Shown: positions 51,177-60,068, counted from the first letter of the stretch. The stretch is 64,000 bases of DNA from JBGCEZ01 sp045106735 (GCA_045106735.1 JBGCEZ010000030.1:57714-121713), one strand, 5' to 3'. Notes: generated from the letters alone by a model not told the origin. Numbers and translations are program-made.

Positions 51177-52775
51177 CTACGAAACCGCCCCATGAAGCAG
51201 CAGCGGGCCGGCCGATTCCACCCGGACAGGAACGATTCGGCCGATGAATTCGTCGCTGGAACGGCCCTGGGGCACGTCGAAGACGGTAATCAGGTCGCCA
51301 CCCGTACGACCAGCCAACTGGACGCGATCCGGGAGCCACATCAGATCCACGTCCCCCCCGCCGCTGGGCCGCCCGCGGCCAGTCTCCTTGGTCACGAAGA
51401 CGTCGACGGTGCGACCGACCCATTCGGCGTGGGCCTCGGCGGACACTTCGCCCTGAATGGCCAAGAGTTCGTTGTTCCGGCGACGCTTCACCTCGTCCGG
51501 GACATCGTCGGGAAGCCGGTTCCAGGCCGTGGTCCCGGGTCGCGGGGAGTACTTGAAGATGAAGTTGTTCTTGAAGCGGACCTCCCGAAGCAGCGAGCAC
51601 GTCGCCTCGAAGTCCGCATCCGTCTCCCCGCAGAAGCCCACGATGATGTCGCCGGCGATCGAGACATCGGGCATGATCGCCCGGGCTCGGTGGATGAAGT
51701 CCATGTACTGACTGCGGGTGTACCCCCGGTTCATCCGCTTCAGGACCGTGTCCGAACCGCTCTGGGCCGGCACGTGGAGGTAGCGGCAGATCCGCGGCGA
51801 CTCGGCCATGACCGTGAGGGCGTCGTCGCCGAAGTCTCGGGGGTAGCTGGTGACGAATCGCAGCCGCTGAATCGCCGGGACTTCCTCGTGGATCCGGTGC
51901 AGCAGGTCGGCGAAGCTCGTGGTCCGAGCGGTTGTCTCCGCCGGAGCCGTCGCCATGCCTCCCCCGCTCGCGGCTCGAAACGCGGCCAATCCGGGGCCAA
52001 CCTGCGGCGCCTCGCCGCCGCCCACCGTCATCGCTACCCCGTGGGTGTACCGATAATGATTGACCGTCTGCCCGAGCAAGGTCACCTCGATGACGCCGGC
52101 GTCGGCCAGACGGCGGCATTCCTCGACGATCGAATCCGGCGGCCGGTGGACTTCAGGACCCCGGGTGTGCGGGACCACGCAGTAGGTGCAGAACTTGTTG
52201 CAGCCGCGGGTGATCCGGACGTACGCACTTTTGCCACCGGCTTCGGCCCGATCGGGATCAAAGGCCCGCGAGAGGTCCAGGAGCTCGAGCGAATCTTCGG
52301 CCGCCTGGAGCGTCGTGGACCTCCGCGACGTTGAACCCTGCAGCGCCACGCGGTCAGCCGCATCAACGGCTTCCTGCTTCATGGCGTTGTCGATCAGCAT
52401 TGGGAGCTTGTCGAGTTCCCCGGGCCCGCAGAGCACATCCACCTGCGGAAATCGCTGCATGAGCCGCGTTCCCTCGCGTTCGGCCATGCAGCCGATCACG
52501 CCCAGGACCACGCTCTCGCCTTCTCGCTTGCGAACGCCGATCTCGCCGACCCGCGAAAGGGCCTTGTTCTCGGCCTGTTCACGCACCGAACAGGTGTTGA
52601 ACAGCACGACGTCCGCCGCATCGCGCTCCTGGATAAAGCGATATCCGAGGGCCCGGAGTTGCCCCTCGACCAATTCGCTGTCCAGTTCGTTCATCTGGCA
52701 CCCAAACGTCTCAAGGAAGACGGTCGGGCAATCGGAAGCCCCTGGGGCCACGGTTTGATCGTGCGTTCGATTCAT
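51177..52775 (-). CDS. miaB: tRNA-2-methylthio-N6-dimethylallyladenosine synthase
   Basis: A 532-residue radical-SAM methylthiotransferase acting on A37 of tRNAs. The N-terminal cluster Cys residues are in ETFGCQMNELDSE, NTCSVREQAENK and GVIGCMAEREG; the radical-SAM C-x3-C-x2-C is in ITRGCNKFCTYCVVPHTRG. A TRAM-like end is seen near DLMWLPDRVQLAGRTGGDLI. An approximately 45-residue Gly/Ala/Thr insert (after QTVNHYRYTHG) lies in the barrel after the radical-SAM motif, explaining the extra length over the usual 440-460. The start ATG lies 8 nt after TACACT. The long frame upstream is antisense to the next region. Confidence 0.95.
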   Translation of the reverse strand: MNRTHDQTVAPGASDCPTVFLETFGCQMNELDSELVEGQLRALGYRFIQERDAADVVLFNTCSVREQAENKALSRVGEIGVRKREGESVVLGVIGCMAEREGTRLMQRFPQVDVLCGPGELDKLPMLIDNAMKQEAVDAADRVALQGSTSRRSTTLQAAEDSLELLDLSRAFDPDRAEAGGKSAYVRITRGCNKFCTYCVVPHTRGPEVHRPPDSIVEECRRLADAGVIEVTLLGQTVNHYRYTHGVAMTVGGGEAPQVGPGLAAFRAASGGGMATAPAETTARTTSFADLLHRIHEEVPAIQRLRFVTSYPRDFGDDALTVMAESPRICRYLHVPAQSGSDTVLKRMNRGYTRSQYMDFIHRARAIMPDVSIAGDIIVGFCGETDADFEATCSLLREVRFKNNFIFKYSPRPGTTAWNRLPDDVPDEVKRRRNNELLAIQGEVSAEAHAEWVGRTVDVFVTKETGRGRPSGGGDVDLMWLPDRVQLAGRTGGDLITVFDVPQGRSSDEFIGRIVPVRVESAGPLLLHGAVS

Positions 52776-52783
52776 GGGTCTGA

Positions 52784-52789
52784 AGTGTA
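52784..52789 (-). promoter_or_regulatory. Candidate -10 for miaB
   Basis: TACACT on the minus strand, 8 nt before the miaB ATG, with no Shine-Dalgarno between: the mRNA would be leaderless or nearly so. Confidence 0.5.
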
Positions 52790-52953
52790 CCGATCCGCTT
52801 CGCCACGACGTCCCGGCGGCCCGGCGCCGAGGGCCTCCAAGTTTGATGTTCTCTCGCCGCCCAAGTCGATGATTCTGATCGGCGATTCGTGTCGCCGAAG
52901 ATCGCCTGATACCCTTCGACGACCGGCTTTGCGACCGGTCGTGCCTGGAGCCG

Positions 52954-53253
52954 ATGCCAGTGGGAACGCCCTCGACATTCGAATGTGCGCCGACGACGAT
53001 CGTCCGCCGCTCCTGGCGAGCCTCCGCCCTCCCGGCGATGGCCCTGCTTCTTTCCGTCGTATTGCTTGGCCTCGGCGCTTTCGGCTGCAGCCCCTCTCGC
53101 CAGGGACGGGCCGCGCAGAACGGTCCAATCTTGCACGGCCAGGGCGCTTCCGCCCGAACCATTGAGCGGTTTGAACCGGCGACCACCGCGTCGTTGGCCG
53201 ACTCGGCACTCCCCAGCTCGGACACGGATCGTCCGGGCACCGTGCTCCGCTGA
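52954..53253 (+). CDS. Small hypothetical lipoprotein
   Basis: A 99-residue protein with a hydrophobic segment ALPAMALLLSVVLLGLGAFG followed by Cys (lipobox L-G-A-F-G-C-S), then a short polar tail. It therefore looks like a small lipoprotein. GGAG lies only 3 nt before the ATG, which is closer than ideal, and no family is recognised. It stands upstream of ftsW, so an envelope role is possible. Coding status is moderately supported. Confidence 0.45.
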   Translation: MPVGTPSTFECAPTTIVRRSWRASALPAMALLLSVVLLGLGAFGCSPSRQGRAAQNGPILHGQGASARTIERFEPATTASLADSALPSSDTDRPGTVLR

Positions 53254-53367
53254 TTCGCCGCCCGAGACCGTCCGACGGTTGCGGGACCTGAATCAACGGC
53301 GCCGCCTTCACCGGGCCACCCCGCAAAGGGGCCGGCGCATGGACGATCGTCCGAACAGGTGTCTCCC

Positions 53368-54609
53368 ATGATGCGCCCGCGGCACGCCATCATCCTCGCC
53401 ACGTTGAGCCTTCTTGGCCTCGGTGTGCTCATGGTGCACTCCGCCGGCCTCCGGGTCGGCACCGATGCGCCCCTGACCGTCGATCGCCTGGTGTTTGGCC
53501 CGGTCGCGGGCAAAGCGATCGGGGCCCTCGTCCTGCTCACGATTTGCGCGCACCTGCCCGTCGCTCGCCTTGGCGATCGCCGCTGGTTCCGCACACCGAT
53601 TCCGTGGCTCGCCGCGGTATCAACCGTGCTGCTCGTGGTCGTGCTCATCCCGGGAATCGGCACCGAACGCAACGGAGCGATGCGATGGCTCGACATTGGG
53701 CCAGGCTTCCAACCCAGTGAGCTGGCCAAGTGGACCATCCCCGCCGCCCTCGGTTGGTGGGCGATTCGGATGCGCGATCGCATGCACCGGTTCATGACCG
53801 GCGTGTTGCCGCCGCTTGCCCTGCTGGGCATCGCGACGCTTCTGATCGGCAAGGAAGATCTGGGCACCGCGGTACTCTTGGCCGCCGTCGGCTCACTCGT
53901 GCTGCTCGCGGGCGGCGCCCGCATTCTTCACTTCGCGGCCTTCGCTCCGCTCGCCGTCGTCGGCGTCATCGTGGCCGTCGCGGGCGCCGAGTACCGAATG
54001 AAGCGGCTCCAAGCCTTCCGACACCCGTTCGAAGATCCGGAAGGCATCAACTACCACGTGATCCAGTCGCTCGCCGCAATCCACGCCGGCGGTCCGGCCG
54101 GACGAGGCTTGGGCAACGGCGTGCAGAAGTTCGGATATCTGCCAGAAGATACGACGGACTTTGTGTTCTCCAACGTGTGCGACGAACTCGGACTCAGCGG
54201 CGCGACGCTCGTTTTGTTCCTGTTTTCGGTCTTGATCGTCGCCGGTCTCGGGGTCATCGCCCGCTCCCGAAGCCCCTTTGCCCGCCTTCTTTCGTTCGGC
54301 GTCATGCTCGTCATCGGGCTCCAGTCTCTGATCAATCTGTTCGTGGTCACGGCGATGGCGCCGACCAAGGGCATCGCGCTCCCACTGATCTCGCAGGGCG
54401 GGACTGGCTGGTGGATGACGGCGTGCGCGCTCGGCTTGCTCGTGGCGATCGATCGCGAAACCGATGAACGCATGGGTCCGGCGTCGACTTCAGCCGCGGA
54501 CGCCGACGGGCCCGAATGCGCCGAGTCGCCGCCACCAATCGGGATGCCGGTCGCGGCGTCGGAGGCATCCCCGATCGAGACGCCCATCGCCACTCCGGGA
54601 TGGACATGA
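53368..54609 (+). CDS. ftsW: Lipid II polymerase FtsW (SEDS family)
   Basis: A 413-residue polytopic membrane glycosyltransferase of cell division. Ten hydrophobic helices are seen. SEDS motifs are FQPSELAKWTIP, KEDLGTAVLLA, a large loop with YHVIQSLAAIHAGGPAGRGL, DFVFSNVCDELGLSGA and ALPLISQGGTGWW. The canonical S-Y-G-G-S reads S-Q-G-G-T. The C-terminal 45 residues are a polar Pro/Ala tail. An AGG stands 8 nt before the ATG at 53368. The stop overlaps the murG start by 4 nt (ATGA), so it is coupled to murG. Confidence 0.93.
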   Translation: MMRPRHAIILATLSLLGLGVLMVHSAGLRVGTDAPLTVDRLVFGPVAGKAIGALVLLTICAHLPVARLGDRRWFRTPIPWLAAVSTVLLVVVLIPGIGTERNGAMRWLDIGPGFQPSELAKWTIPAALGWWAIRMRDRMHRFMTGVLPPLALLGIATLLIGKEDLGTAVLLAAVGSLVLLAGGARILHFAAFAPLAVVGVIVAVAGAEYRMKRLQAFRHPFEDPEGINYHVIQSLAAIHAGGPAGRGLGNGVQKFGYLPEDTTDFVFSNVCDELGLSGATLVLFLFSVLIVAGLGVIARSRSPFARLLSFGVMLVIGLQSLINLFVVTAMAPTKGIALPLISQGGTGWWMTACALGLLVAIDRETDERMGPASTSAADADGPECAESPPPIGMPVAASEASPIETPIATPGWT

Positions 54610-55868
54610 ACCGGCCCGTCGTACTGCTGGCTGGCGGCGGTTCGGGGGGCACCGTGCTTCCTGGCCTCGCGGTCGCTGAAGCCCTCGGTCCGCGCGCGAC
54701 GTGCATTGCGGCGATTTCTGACCGTGCGGTGGACCGCCGGGTCCTTGAGGGGACTGACCTCGAAATCCTCGTCCTGCCGGCTCGGCCGCCAAGCGTGCGA
54801 CCTCGCGGCGGGCTCGGATTTCTGATCGGCTGGCGACGAAGCGTGGCCGTGGCTCGACGGTGTCTGATCCAGCGCCGCGTGCAGGCCGTGGTTGCCCTCG
54901 GCGGATTCGTCGCGCCGCCCGTCGTCGCGGCCGCTCGCTCCCTGGGGATCCCCGTCTTGGCCTTCAACCTCGACTCCGTCCCTGGCCGGGCGATGCGATG
55001 GACTGGAGTGCGGGCATCTCGCTGCGTCAATGCCGTCGTGCCGATCGAGCCCGCAACGCCCCGTGCGTCGGACCCCTTTGCACGGGCGCCGGTGGTGGGC
55101 CGCCCGATTCGGGCGGCGGCTCGGGCCCCGGTCCCCCCTGACCCGGGCGCGTGCCGGCGAGCCCTTGGCCTCGATGAACATGCCGACACCCTGGTGGTCA
55201 CGGGGGCCTCACAGGGCTCGCGATCACTCGGGGCCGTGGCGTTGGCCGCGGCAGCTGCTGATTCGGCGGCTTTCGAAGCCTGGCAGGTCATTCATTTGGT
55301 CGGCGATCAAGACCTTGAAGCGACGGAGACCGCTTGGACGACCGCGGGTGTTCGCGCTCGGGTGATGCGGCACCTGCCGCAAATGGGGCTCGCTTGGGGT
55401 GCCGGATCCTTGGCGATTTCCCGGGCGGGCGCCGGATCGGTGGCCGAAATCGCGTCAGCCCGTCTGCCGTCGGTCCTGTTGCCGTATCCCTGGCACCGCG
55501 ATCGCCACCAGTGGTCCAACGCCGCACCGCTGGAAGCGGCCGGCGGCGCGGTAATTCTCGACGATCGGATCGATCCGGAACTGAATCGACCCGTTGTTGA
55601 ACGGGTGATCGCGTTGATGCGGGACGACGATGCTCGGGCGCTGATGCGCCAGGGTCTGAATGCCCTGGGCAACCCGGATGGTGCGGCCCACGTGGCCGAA
55701 GCAGTCATGGATCTCGTCAACCCCGCCGGCCCCCGTGCCGGGCCAAGTGCTGATCCGCGAAGTGCTGATCTTCGAACTTCTGATCCGCGACATCCCGCCC
55801 CACCGAACGTCCTCGAGGCGACGAGCCACGCGAACCGCGCCGAAGGCGAGAAGGGCATGATGCGTTGA
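54606..55868 (+). CDS. murG: UDP-N-acetylglucosamine lipid I transferase MurG
   Basis: A 420-residue GT28 enzyme that makes lipid II at the inner face of the membrane. The N-terminal glycine loop reads AGGGSGGTVLPGLAVAEAL; the conserved G-G-H His is Thr here. The second domain has GASQGSRSLG, ISRAGAGSVAEIASARLPSV and PYPWHRDRHQWSNAAPLE, as in MurG. The last 40 residues are a repetitive polar tail. It starts inside the ftsW stop codon (ATGA). The pairing with ftsW strongly supports the assignment in spite of the missing His. Confidence 0.88.
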   Translation: MNRPVVLLAGGGSGGTVLPGLAVAEALGPRATCIAAISDRAVDRRVLEGTDLEILVLPARPPSVRPRGGLGFLIGWRRSVAVARRCLIQRRVQAVVALGGFVAPPVVAAARSLGIPVLAFNLDSVPGRAMRWTGVRASRCVNAVVPIEPATPRASDPFARAPVVGRPIRAAARAPVPPDPGACRRALGLDEHADTLVVTGASQGSRSLGAVALAAAAADSAAFEAWQVIHLVGDQDLEATETAWTTAGVRARVMRHLPQMGLAWGAGSLAISRAGAGSVAEIASARLPSVLLPYPWHRDRHQWSNAAPLEAAGGAVILDDRIDPELNRPVVERVIALMRDDDARALMRQGLNALGNPDGAAHVAEAVMDLVNPAGPRAGPSADPRSADLRTSDPRHPAPPNVLEATSHANRAEGEKGMMR

Positions 55869-55881
55869 CGGGGGGAGGCGG

Positions 55882-55887
55882 TACACT
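55882..55887 (+). promoter_or_regulatory. Candidate -10 in front of the pseudo-receiver-type gene
   Basis: TACACT lies 7 nt before the ATG at 55895, inside the 26-bp gap after murG. It would give a leaderless mRNA for the two following genes, separate from ftsW-murG. Confidence 0.45.
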
Positions 55888-55894
55888 CGGACGC

Positions 55895-56551
55895 ATGGAG
55901 GTGAGTGCTTCGAATCCGACCCCGACGGGGCCCGGAGGGCGATCGGTCACGGGCATCTTGCTCGTCGATCCCCGTCGCGGTCCTGTGGCGGACAACGAGC
56001 GGCGTCGGCTTTCGGATGCAGTCCGTGACCGTGGCTGGATGCTGACGGTGCGCACCGGTGTCGCGACTGCACTCGCCGAACTCTGCGTGATGGACGAGGA
56101 AGAATCATCGCGCGAAGCCTGGGGCCTCCCGCCACGCGGTGACGTCGTCCTGGTCGTGGCCTGCCCACTCGATGAACACATCGAGATGCAATTGCGGCGA
56201 GCGGTGATGACCTACGCGCCCCGGACCCGTTCCTACCGCTGGACCGGAGTCGCCCTGGTACCCGACGATCATGATCCCAGTCATCCTCCGGGCGTCCCCC
56301 GCGCCGACTGGTCTCCCCGTTCGGACGCTCGCCCATCCTCGCCCTCGAACACCGATCAGAGACCTGAGGCATCGGATGGCCCGACGCCGAAAACCGCTCA
56401 TCCACGCCCCCTCCCGTCGGATCCCGGCCAGCTGACCCCGTCGTCATCACCGACGCCGTCGGCTCGACTGGCCGAGGGCATTCGGCCGCCTGGCGCGGGA
56501 TCGCGCGTCCCGCTCCCCGAACCGCACGTCTCGCTGGAGCACCATCGGTGA
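55895..56551 (+). CDS. Hypothetical protein with a response-regulator-like N-terminus
   Basis: A 218-residue protein of unknown function (a TTG 30 nt upstream is an alternative start). Residues about 15-110 look like an alpha/beta domain (VTGILLVDPRRGPVADNERR, ATALAELCVMDEEES, RGDVVLVVACPLDEHIEMQL), reminiscent of a receiver without the usual phospho-Asp. The C-terminal half is Pro/Ser/Asp rich and probably disordered. Its stop overlaps the GTG of the diguanylate cyclase gene by 4 nt, so the two proteins are made together. Confidence 0.6.
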   Translation: MEVSASNPTPTGPGGRSVTGILLVDPRRGPVADNERRRLSDAVRDRGWMLTVRTGVATALAELCVMDEEESSREAWGLPPRGDVVLVVACPLDEHIEMQLRRAVMTYAPRTRSYRWTGVALVPDDHDPSHPPGVPRADWSPRSDARPSSPSNTDQRPEASDGPTPKTAHPRPLPSDPGQLTPSSSPTPSARLAEGIRPPGAGSRVPLPEPHVSLEHHR

Positions 56552-58332
56552 TTGAGTCGACGCGCGATCATCCCGAGCGTTCGACCGTCGTGCTCGTCCA
56601 CCCGGCCGCGACCGGTCTCGCCCACCGCCTTCGCGGGTCAACGATCGAAGTGTCCAGCGTCCTCGACGCCGTCGGCATGGTGGCCCGCGCGCCGACGACC
56701 GATCCGGTGGCCCTGGTATTGATCCCCCGGCGGGTGATCGAGTTGTTCGATGACGCGGCCACCGCCATCAAACGGATCGACCCCGGCGTTCGCGTCCTCA
56801 TGGTGAGCAGCGAACCTGGTGCGAGCGCTGAAGCCGACTGGCAACTCGATGGCGTGGTCGATGCGCACGCTGACGACTCGAAGCTGCGCGAGGTACTCGG
56901 CGATGAGACGCTGGCGCCGACGGCGGCTCCGCCTTCCGCGGACACATCGGCCAACCTCGCCCCCGACCGGCGGGGCGTCGTTCCGACCGACCCACCCGCG
57001 CCCCCTTCGTATCCGACCAACCCCGTCGATCCGTTTGGGGCTGGCCACCATGCCTCCCCCGCTTCGATCGTTGATCCCGAAGAGCGATCCCGCCTTCTCG
57101 GCGCTCACGACGGTACCGAGGATCAGGACGCTTCGCGCGGGACTTCTCGTCTGCGGCCACCGAGCGCGGGGACTTCGGACGCCCCACGCACATCCGACGG
57201 CACGTTCCCAGAGCGCCCGACCGCGCCGGATCGACCGGATCGCCTCGATCGACCCGATCGACCCGATCGACCGGCTTCCCCCGCTCCGCCGGCTTCGAAC
57301 GCGCCGGTTCTGGACGAGGCGCCCGAGCCAATCTCGTTCGCCGAGGCGGTTCGGGCTCGCGAATCTGCCATTGAGCTCGAACAACCGCGAGAGGCACTCG
57401 GCGACATCGACCTTGTCGATTCGGTGCTGGAAGACGATCGTGAACTCGTCCCCACGGCGGTTCAACTCATCCGCGAACAGACCGGCTGGCTGGATCTGGA
57501 GTACATGCCGAACGACGGCCGGATGGCCGGACCAGACGACCGGCCGGCGATCGACGTGGCCGAAAACGGGCACGTGTTCGGACGCTTGCGAAGCCGGGCC
57601 GCCGAGTCACACGAACTTTCCCTCTGGGCCGGCTGGCTGGCCCGCTGGCTGGAACTTGGCCGGCGATACGAGACGTTCCGCGAACAATCGCAGCGCGATC
57701 CGCTGACCGGCGCGTGGAATCGCCGAGCTTTGCTGAGTTTCCTCGACCGGAGCATCGTCGCGGCGCGGGCCGCCCGCCGTCCGGTGACCGTGATGCTCAT
57801 CGACGTCGACGACTTCAAGCACTTCAACGATCGCTTCGGGCATGAGGCCGGCGACATCATCCTGCGCGAAACCGTGCGGCTCCTGAGTTCGGTGATTCGC
57901 TCGTGTGACCGCGTCTGCCGGATCGGCGGCGATGAGTTCTGTGTCGTGTTCGCCGACTTCGATGAACCGCGAGCCGCTGGATCGACCATGCCGGACGATG
58001 TTGCGTTCATGGTGAAACGCTTCCAGATGGAAGTCGATCAAATGCGGTTTCCTCGGCTCGGCATCGATGCTCCAGGGCACCTCAGTATCTCCGCCGGCCT
58101 GGCCACCTTCCCATGGGACGCGGGCGACGGCCTGGGCTTGATCCGCGTGGCCGACCAGCGCGCATTGGAATCCAAGCGAGCCGGCAAGAACCGCATCACG
58201 GTCGGTTCGCACAATGGCTCGCGCCGCGACGCCGACGGTCCGGCCGATTCCGCTGATCCCGGTGATCTTCGCGGCCGTCGCGGCCCGCTCGATCCCGATC
58301 GCCAACCAGCTCCGCGCCCCGACGGCGCATGA
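56548..58332 (+). CDS. Diguanylate cyclase with pseudo-receiver and GAF-like regions
   Basis: A 594-residue c-di-GMP synthase. The N-terminus (about residues 10-100; VVLVHPAATG, ALVLIPRRVIELF, VRVLMVSSEPG) is receiver-like but lacks clear acidic pocket residues. A long disordered DRP-repeat linker follows (about 130-260). A possible sensor region is near 280-390. The GGDEF domain starts at DPLTGAWNRRALLSFLDR; the active site is IGGDEF and the inhibitory site RSCD lies five residues before it. Product feedback is thus expected. GTG start within the stop codon of the preceding gene. The C-terminus is a short disordered tail. Confidence 0.88.
   Translation: MIESTRDHPERSTVVLVHPAATGLAHRLRGSTIEVSSVLDAVGMVARAPTTDPVALVLIPRRVIELFDDAATAIKRIDPGVRVLMVSSEPGASAEADWQLDGVVDAHADDSKLREVLGDETLAPTAAPPSADTSANLAPDRRGVVPTDPPAPPSYPTNPVDPFGAGHHASPASIVDPEERSRLLGAHDGTEDQDASRGTSRLRPPSAGTSDAPRTSDGTFPERPTAPDRPDRLDRPDRPDRPASPAPPASNAPVLDEAPEPISFAEAVRARESAIELEQPREALGDIDLVDSVLEDDRELVPTAVQLIREQTGWLDLEYMPNDGRMAGPDDRPAIDVAENGHVFGRLRSRAAESHELSLWAGWLARWLELGRRYETFREQSQRDPLTGAWNRRALLSFLDRSIVAARAARRPVTVMLIDVDDFKHFNDRFGHEAGDIILRETVRLLSSVIRSCDRVCRIGGDEFCVVFADFDEPRAAGSTMPDDVAFMVKRFQMEVDQMRFPRLGIDAPGHLSISAGLATFPWDAGDGLGLIRVADQRALESKRAGKNRITVGSHNGSRRDADGPADSADPGDLRGRRGPLDPDRQPAPRPDGA
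57227..57270. repeat. GATCGACCC 9-bp repeat in the diguanylate cyclase gene
   Basis: Five imperfect 9-bp units (GGATCGACC, GGATCGCCT, CGATCGACC, CGATCGACC, CGATCGACC) encode the D-R-P / D-R-L linker. Similar GATCGACC words form the intergenic array at 4641-4760. Confidence 0.85.
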
Positions 58333-58361
58333 AAACGGCCTGCGCCAATTGACGCAGGCCG
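58332..58361 (-). terminator. Rho-independent terminator of the aldolase gene
   Basis: A perfect 9-bp stem CGGCCTGCG / CGCAGGCCG with an 8-nt loop, followed on the minus strand by TTTTC. It lies about 120 bp after the aldolase stop and directly at the end of the convergent diguanylate cyclase gene, which ends with the A of its stop at 58332. Confidence 0.75.
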
Positions 58362-58431
58362 CTCGAATATCGTTGGGCCCAGTGCCGATCGCCGGACCGT
58401 CTGGGCCTCGAATGCTCGTCGATGATCGAGC

Positions 58432-58480
58432 GATCAGTCGGCGATCAGTCGGCGATCAGCCGGCGATCAGCCGGCGATCA
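58432..58480. repeat. 11-bp tandem repeat (GATCAGYCGGC) at the end of the aldolase gene
   Basis: Four and a half head-to-tail 11-bp units, GATCAGTCGGC twice then GATCAGCCGGC twice, ending exactly at the aldolase stop codon. The period is not a multiple of three, consistent with a non-coding position. Confidence 0.95.
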
Positions 58481-59560
58481 TCAAGCAATCGTGACCGAAT
58501 CATCGAGGAACACGTCTTGGATGGCGTGCAGCAATTCCACGCCTTCTTGCATCGGGCGCTGGAACGCCTTGCGTCCACTGATCAGACCTTGCCCGCCGGC
58601 TCGCTTGTTGATCACCGCGGTGCGGACCGCTTGGGCCATGTCGCCAGCCCCCGACGATGAGCCGCCGGAATTGATGAGTCCGGCCCGGCCCATGTAGCAG
58701 TTGAGCACTTGGTACCGGGTGAGATCGATCGGGTGATCGGCGGCCAGATCGTCGTAGATACGCTCGTCGAACTTGCCGTAGGAAGAGTCGCCCATGTTCA
58801 TGGCCCGGTAGCCACCGTTCACTTCGGGTTGCTTCTGCTTGATGATGTCGGCTTGGATCGTCACGCCAAGGTGGTTCGCTTGCCCGGTCAGGTCGGCCGA
58901 CACATGGTGGTCAACGCCGCCGGTCTTGAACGCGGGGTTCCGCAGATAGCACCAGAGAATGGTGGCCATGCCGAGTTCGTGGGCCAGGGCGAAAGCTTCG
59001 GCGACTTGCTGGATCTGACGCGAAGACTCGGGCGAGCCAAAGTAAATCGTCGCGCCGACGGCGACCGCGCCGAGGTTCCACGCTTCACGGACGTTGCCGA
59101 ACATGATCTGGTCGAACGTGTTGGGCACCGTCAGGAGTTCATTGTGGTTGATCTTCACGATGAACGGAATCTTGTGGGCGTACGAACGGCTCACGCTGCC
59201 AAGTACGCCGAAGGTCGTGGCGACGGCATTGCAACCGCCTTCGACCGCAAGCTTCACGATGTTCTCCCCGTCGAAGTAGATCGGGTTCTTCGCGAACGAA
59301 GCGCCGCCAGCGTGCTCGATGCCCTGGTCAACCGGGAGAATCGAAACGTATCCGGTCCCGCCGAGTCGGCCGTGGCCGTAGATCGCCTCGAGCGATCGCA
59401 GCACCTGGGGTGAGCGGTTGCTTTGGGCCCACACGCGGTCCACGAAGTCTCCGCCGGGGAGGTGCAGGTGCGACTTGTCCACCTTGGCGGAGTGCGAGAG
59501 AAGCGAAGCGGCTTCGTCGCCAAGCAGCGACTCGAGGCGGGAGGACGTGGTGGCGGTCAT
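58481..59560 (-). CDS. fbaB: Class I fructose-bisphosphate aldolase (DhnA/FbaB type)
   Basis: A 359-residue Schiff-base aldolase of the archaeal-type DhnA family. Segments matching FbaB are DGENIVKLAVEGGCNAVATT, PFIVKINHNELL, SGGSSSGAGDMAQAVRTAVI and the Schiff-base Lys region GLISGRKAFQRP. It cleaves or condenses fructose 1,6-bisphosphate in glycolysis and gluconeogenesis. The ATG at 59560 starts the homologous region; the frame upstream is antisense filler. Monocistronic with its own terminator. Confidence 0.95.
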   Translation of the reverse strand: MTATTSSRLESLLGDEAASLLSHSAKVDKSHLHLPGGDFVDRVWAQSNRSPQVLRSLEAIYGHGRLGGTGYVSILPVDQGIEHAGGASFAKNPIYFDGENIVKLAVEGGCNAVATTFGVLGSVSRSYAHKIPFIVKINHNELLTVPNTFDQIMFGNVREAWNLGAVAVGATIYFGSPESSRQIQQVAEAFALAHELGMATILWCYLRNPAFKTGGVDHHVSADLTGQANHLGVTIQADIIKQKQPEVNGGYRAMNMGDSSYGKFDERIYDDLAADHPIDLTRYQVLNCYMGRAGLINSGGSSSGAGDMAQAVRTAVINKRAGGQGLISGRKAFQRPMQEGVELLHAIQDVFLDDSVTIA

Positions 59561-60068
59561 CGGCGTTCCGTTCGGGCGAATGGATGGGGAAATCCGGCGG
59601 GACGAGTCCGTTCGGGGCCCGGAATCGACCGGGCGGCGGGCATGCGATGATAATCGTCCACTGGCCGGGGCGTCCGCCAGACATCTTGGCGGGACGGGGG
59701 AATCGTCAAGCCGTGGCCGATCCGCCAGATTCTCGGATCCAGGACCAAGGAGTTCCCAAGCTCTTCGCGGACCACCATTCGGTGCCCTATCGTGTGCGAC
59801 GGAGCGTCCGAGGTCCGGGCCGGCGCCGCGGGATGCGGGATGCGGGATGCGGTCCACGTCCTGGGGTCCTGTGGTCCTGGGACCCTCCGCCACTCGGGAG
59901 CGGACGCCGAATGCTCCGGATCGTCTCGCCAGGGCGATGGGCCGCGATGGATTCGCCGGATGGTCGGATCGCTCGCCGCGTGCCGGAACGGCCTCGAGCC
60001 TGTCGGGCCTGCTTTGCTCCCTGCCTGGCCCCCAACTGCCCACTGAGCCCGTTCGGAGAATCTTCCCC
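59561..60068. other. Divergent intergenic region between fbaB and the FUN14 gene
   Basis: About 508 bp. A 7-bp tandem repeat CGGGATG (three copies, 59829-59852) stands in the middle. Frames across the region have no domain. GGTCCTGTGGTCCTGGGACC near 59866-59885 could form a small stem. Promoters for both flanking genes should be here but were not resolved. Confidence 0.5.
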
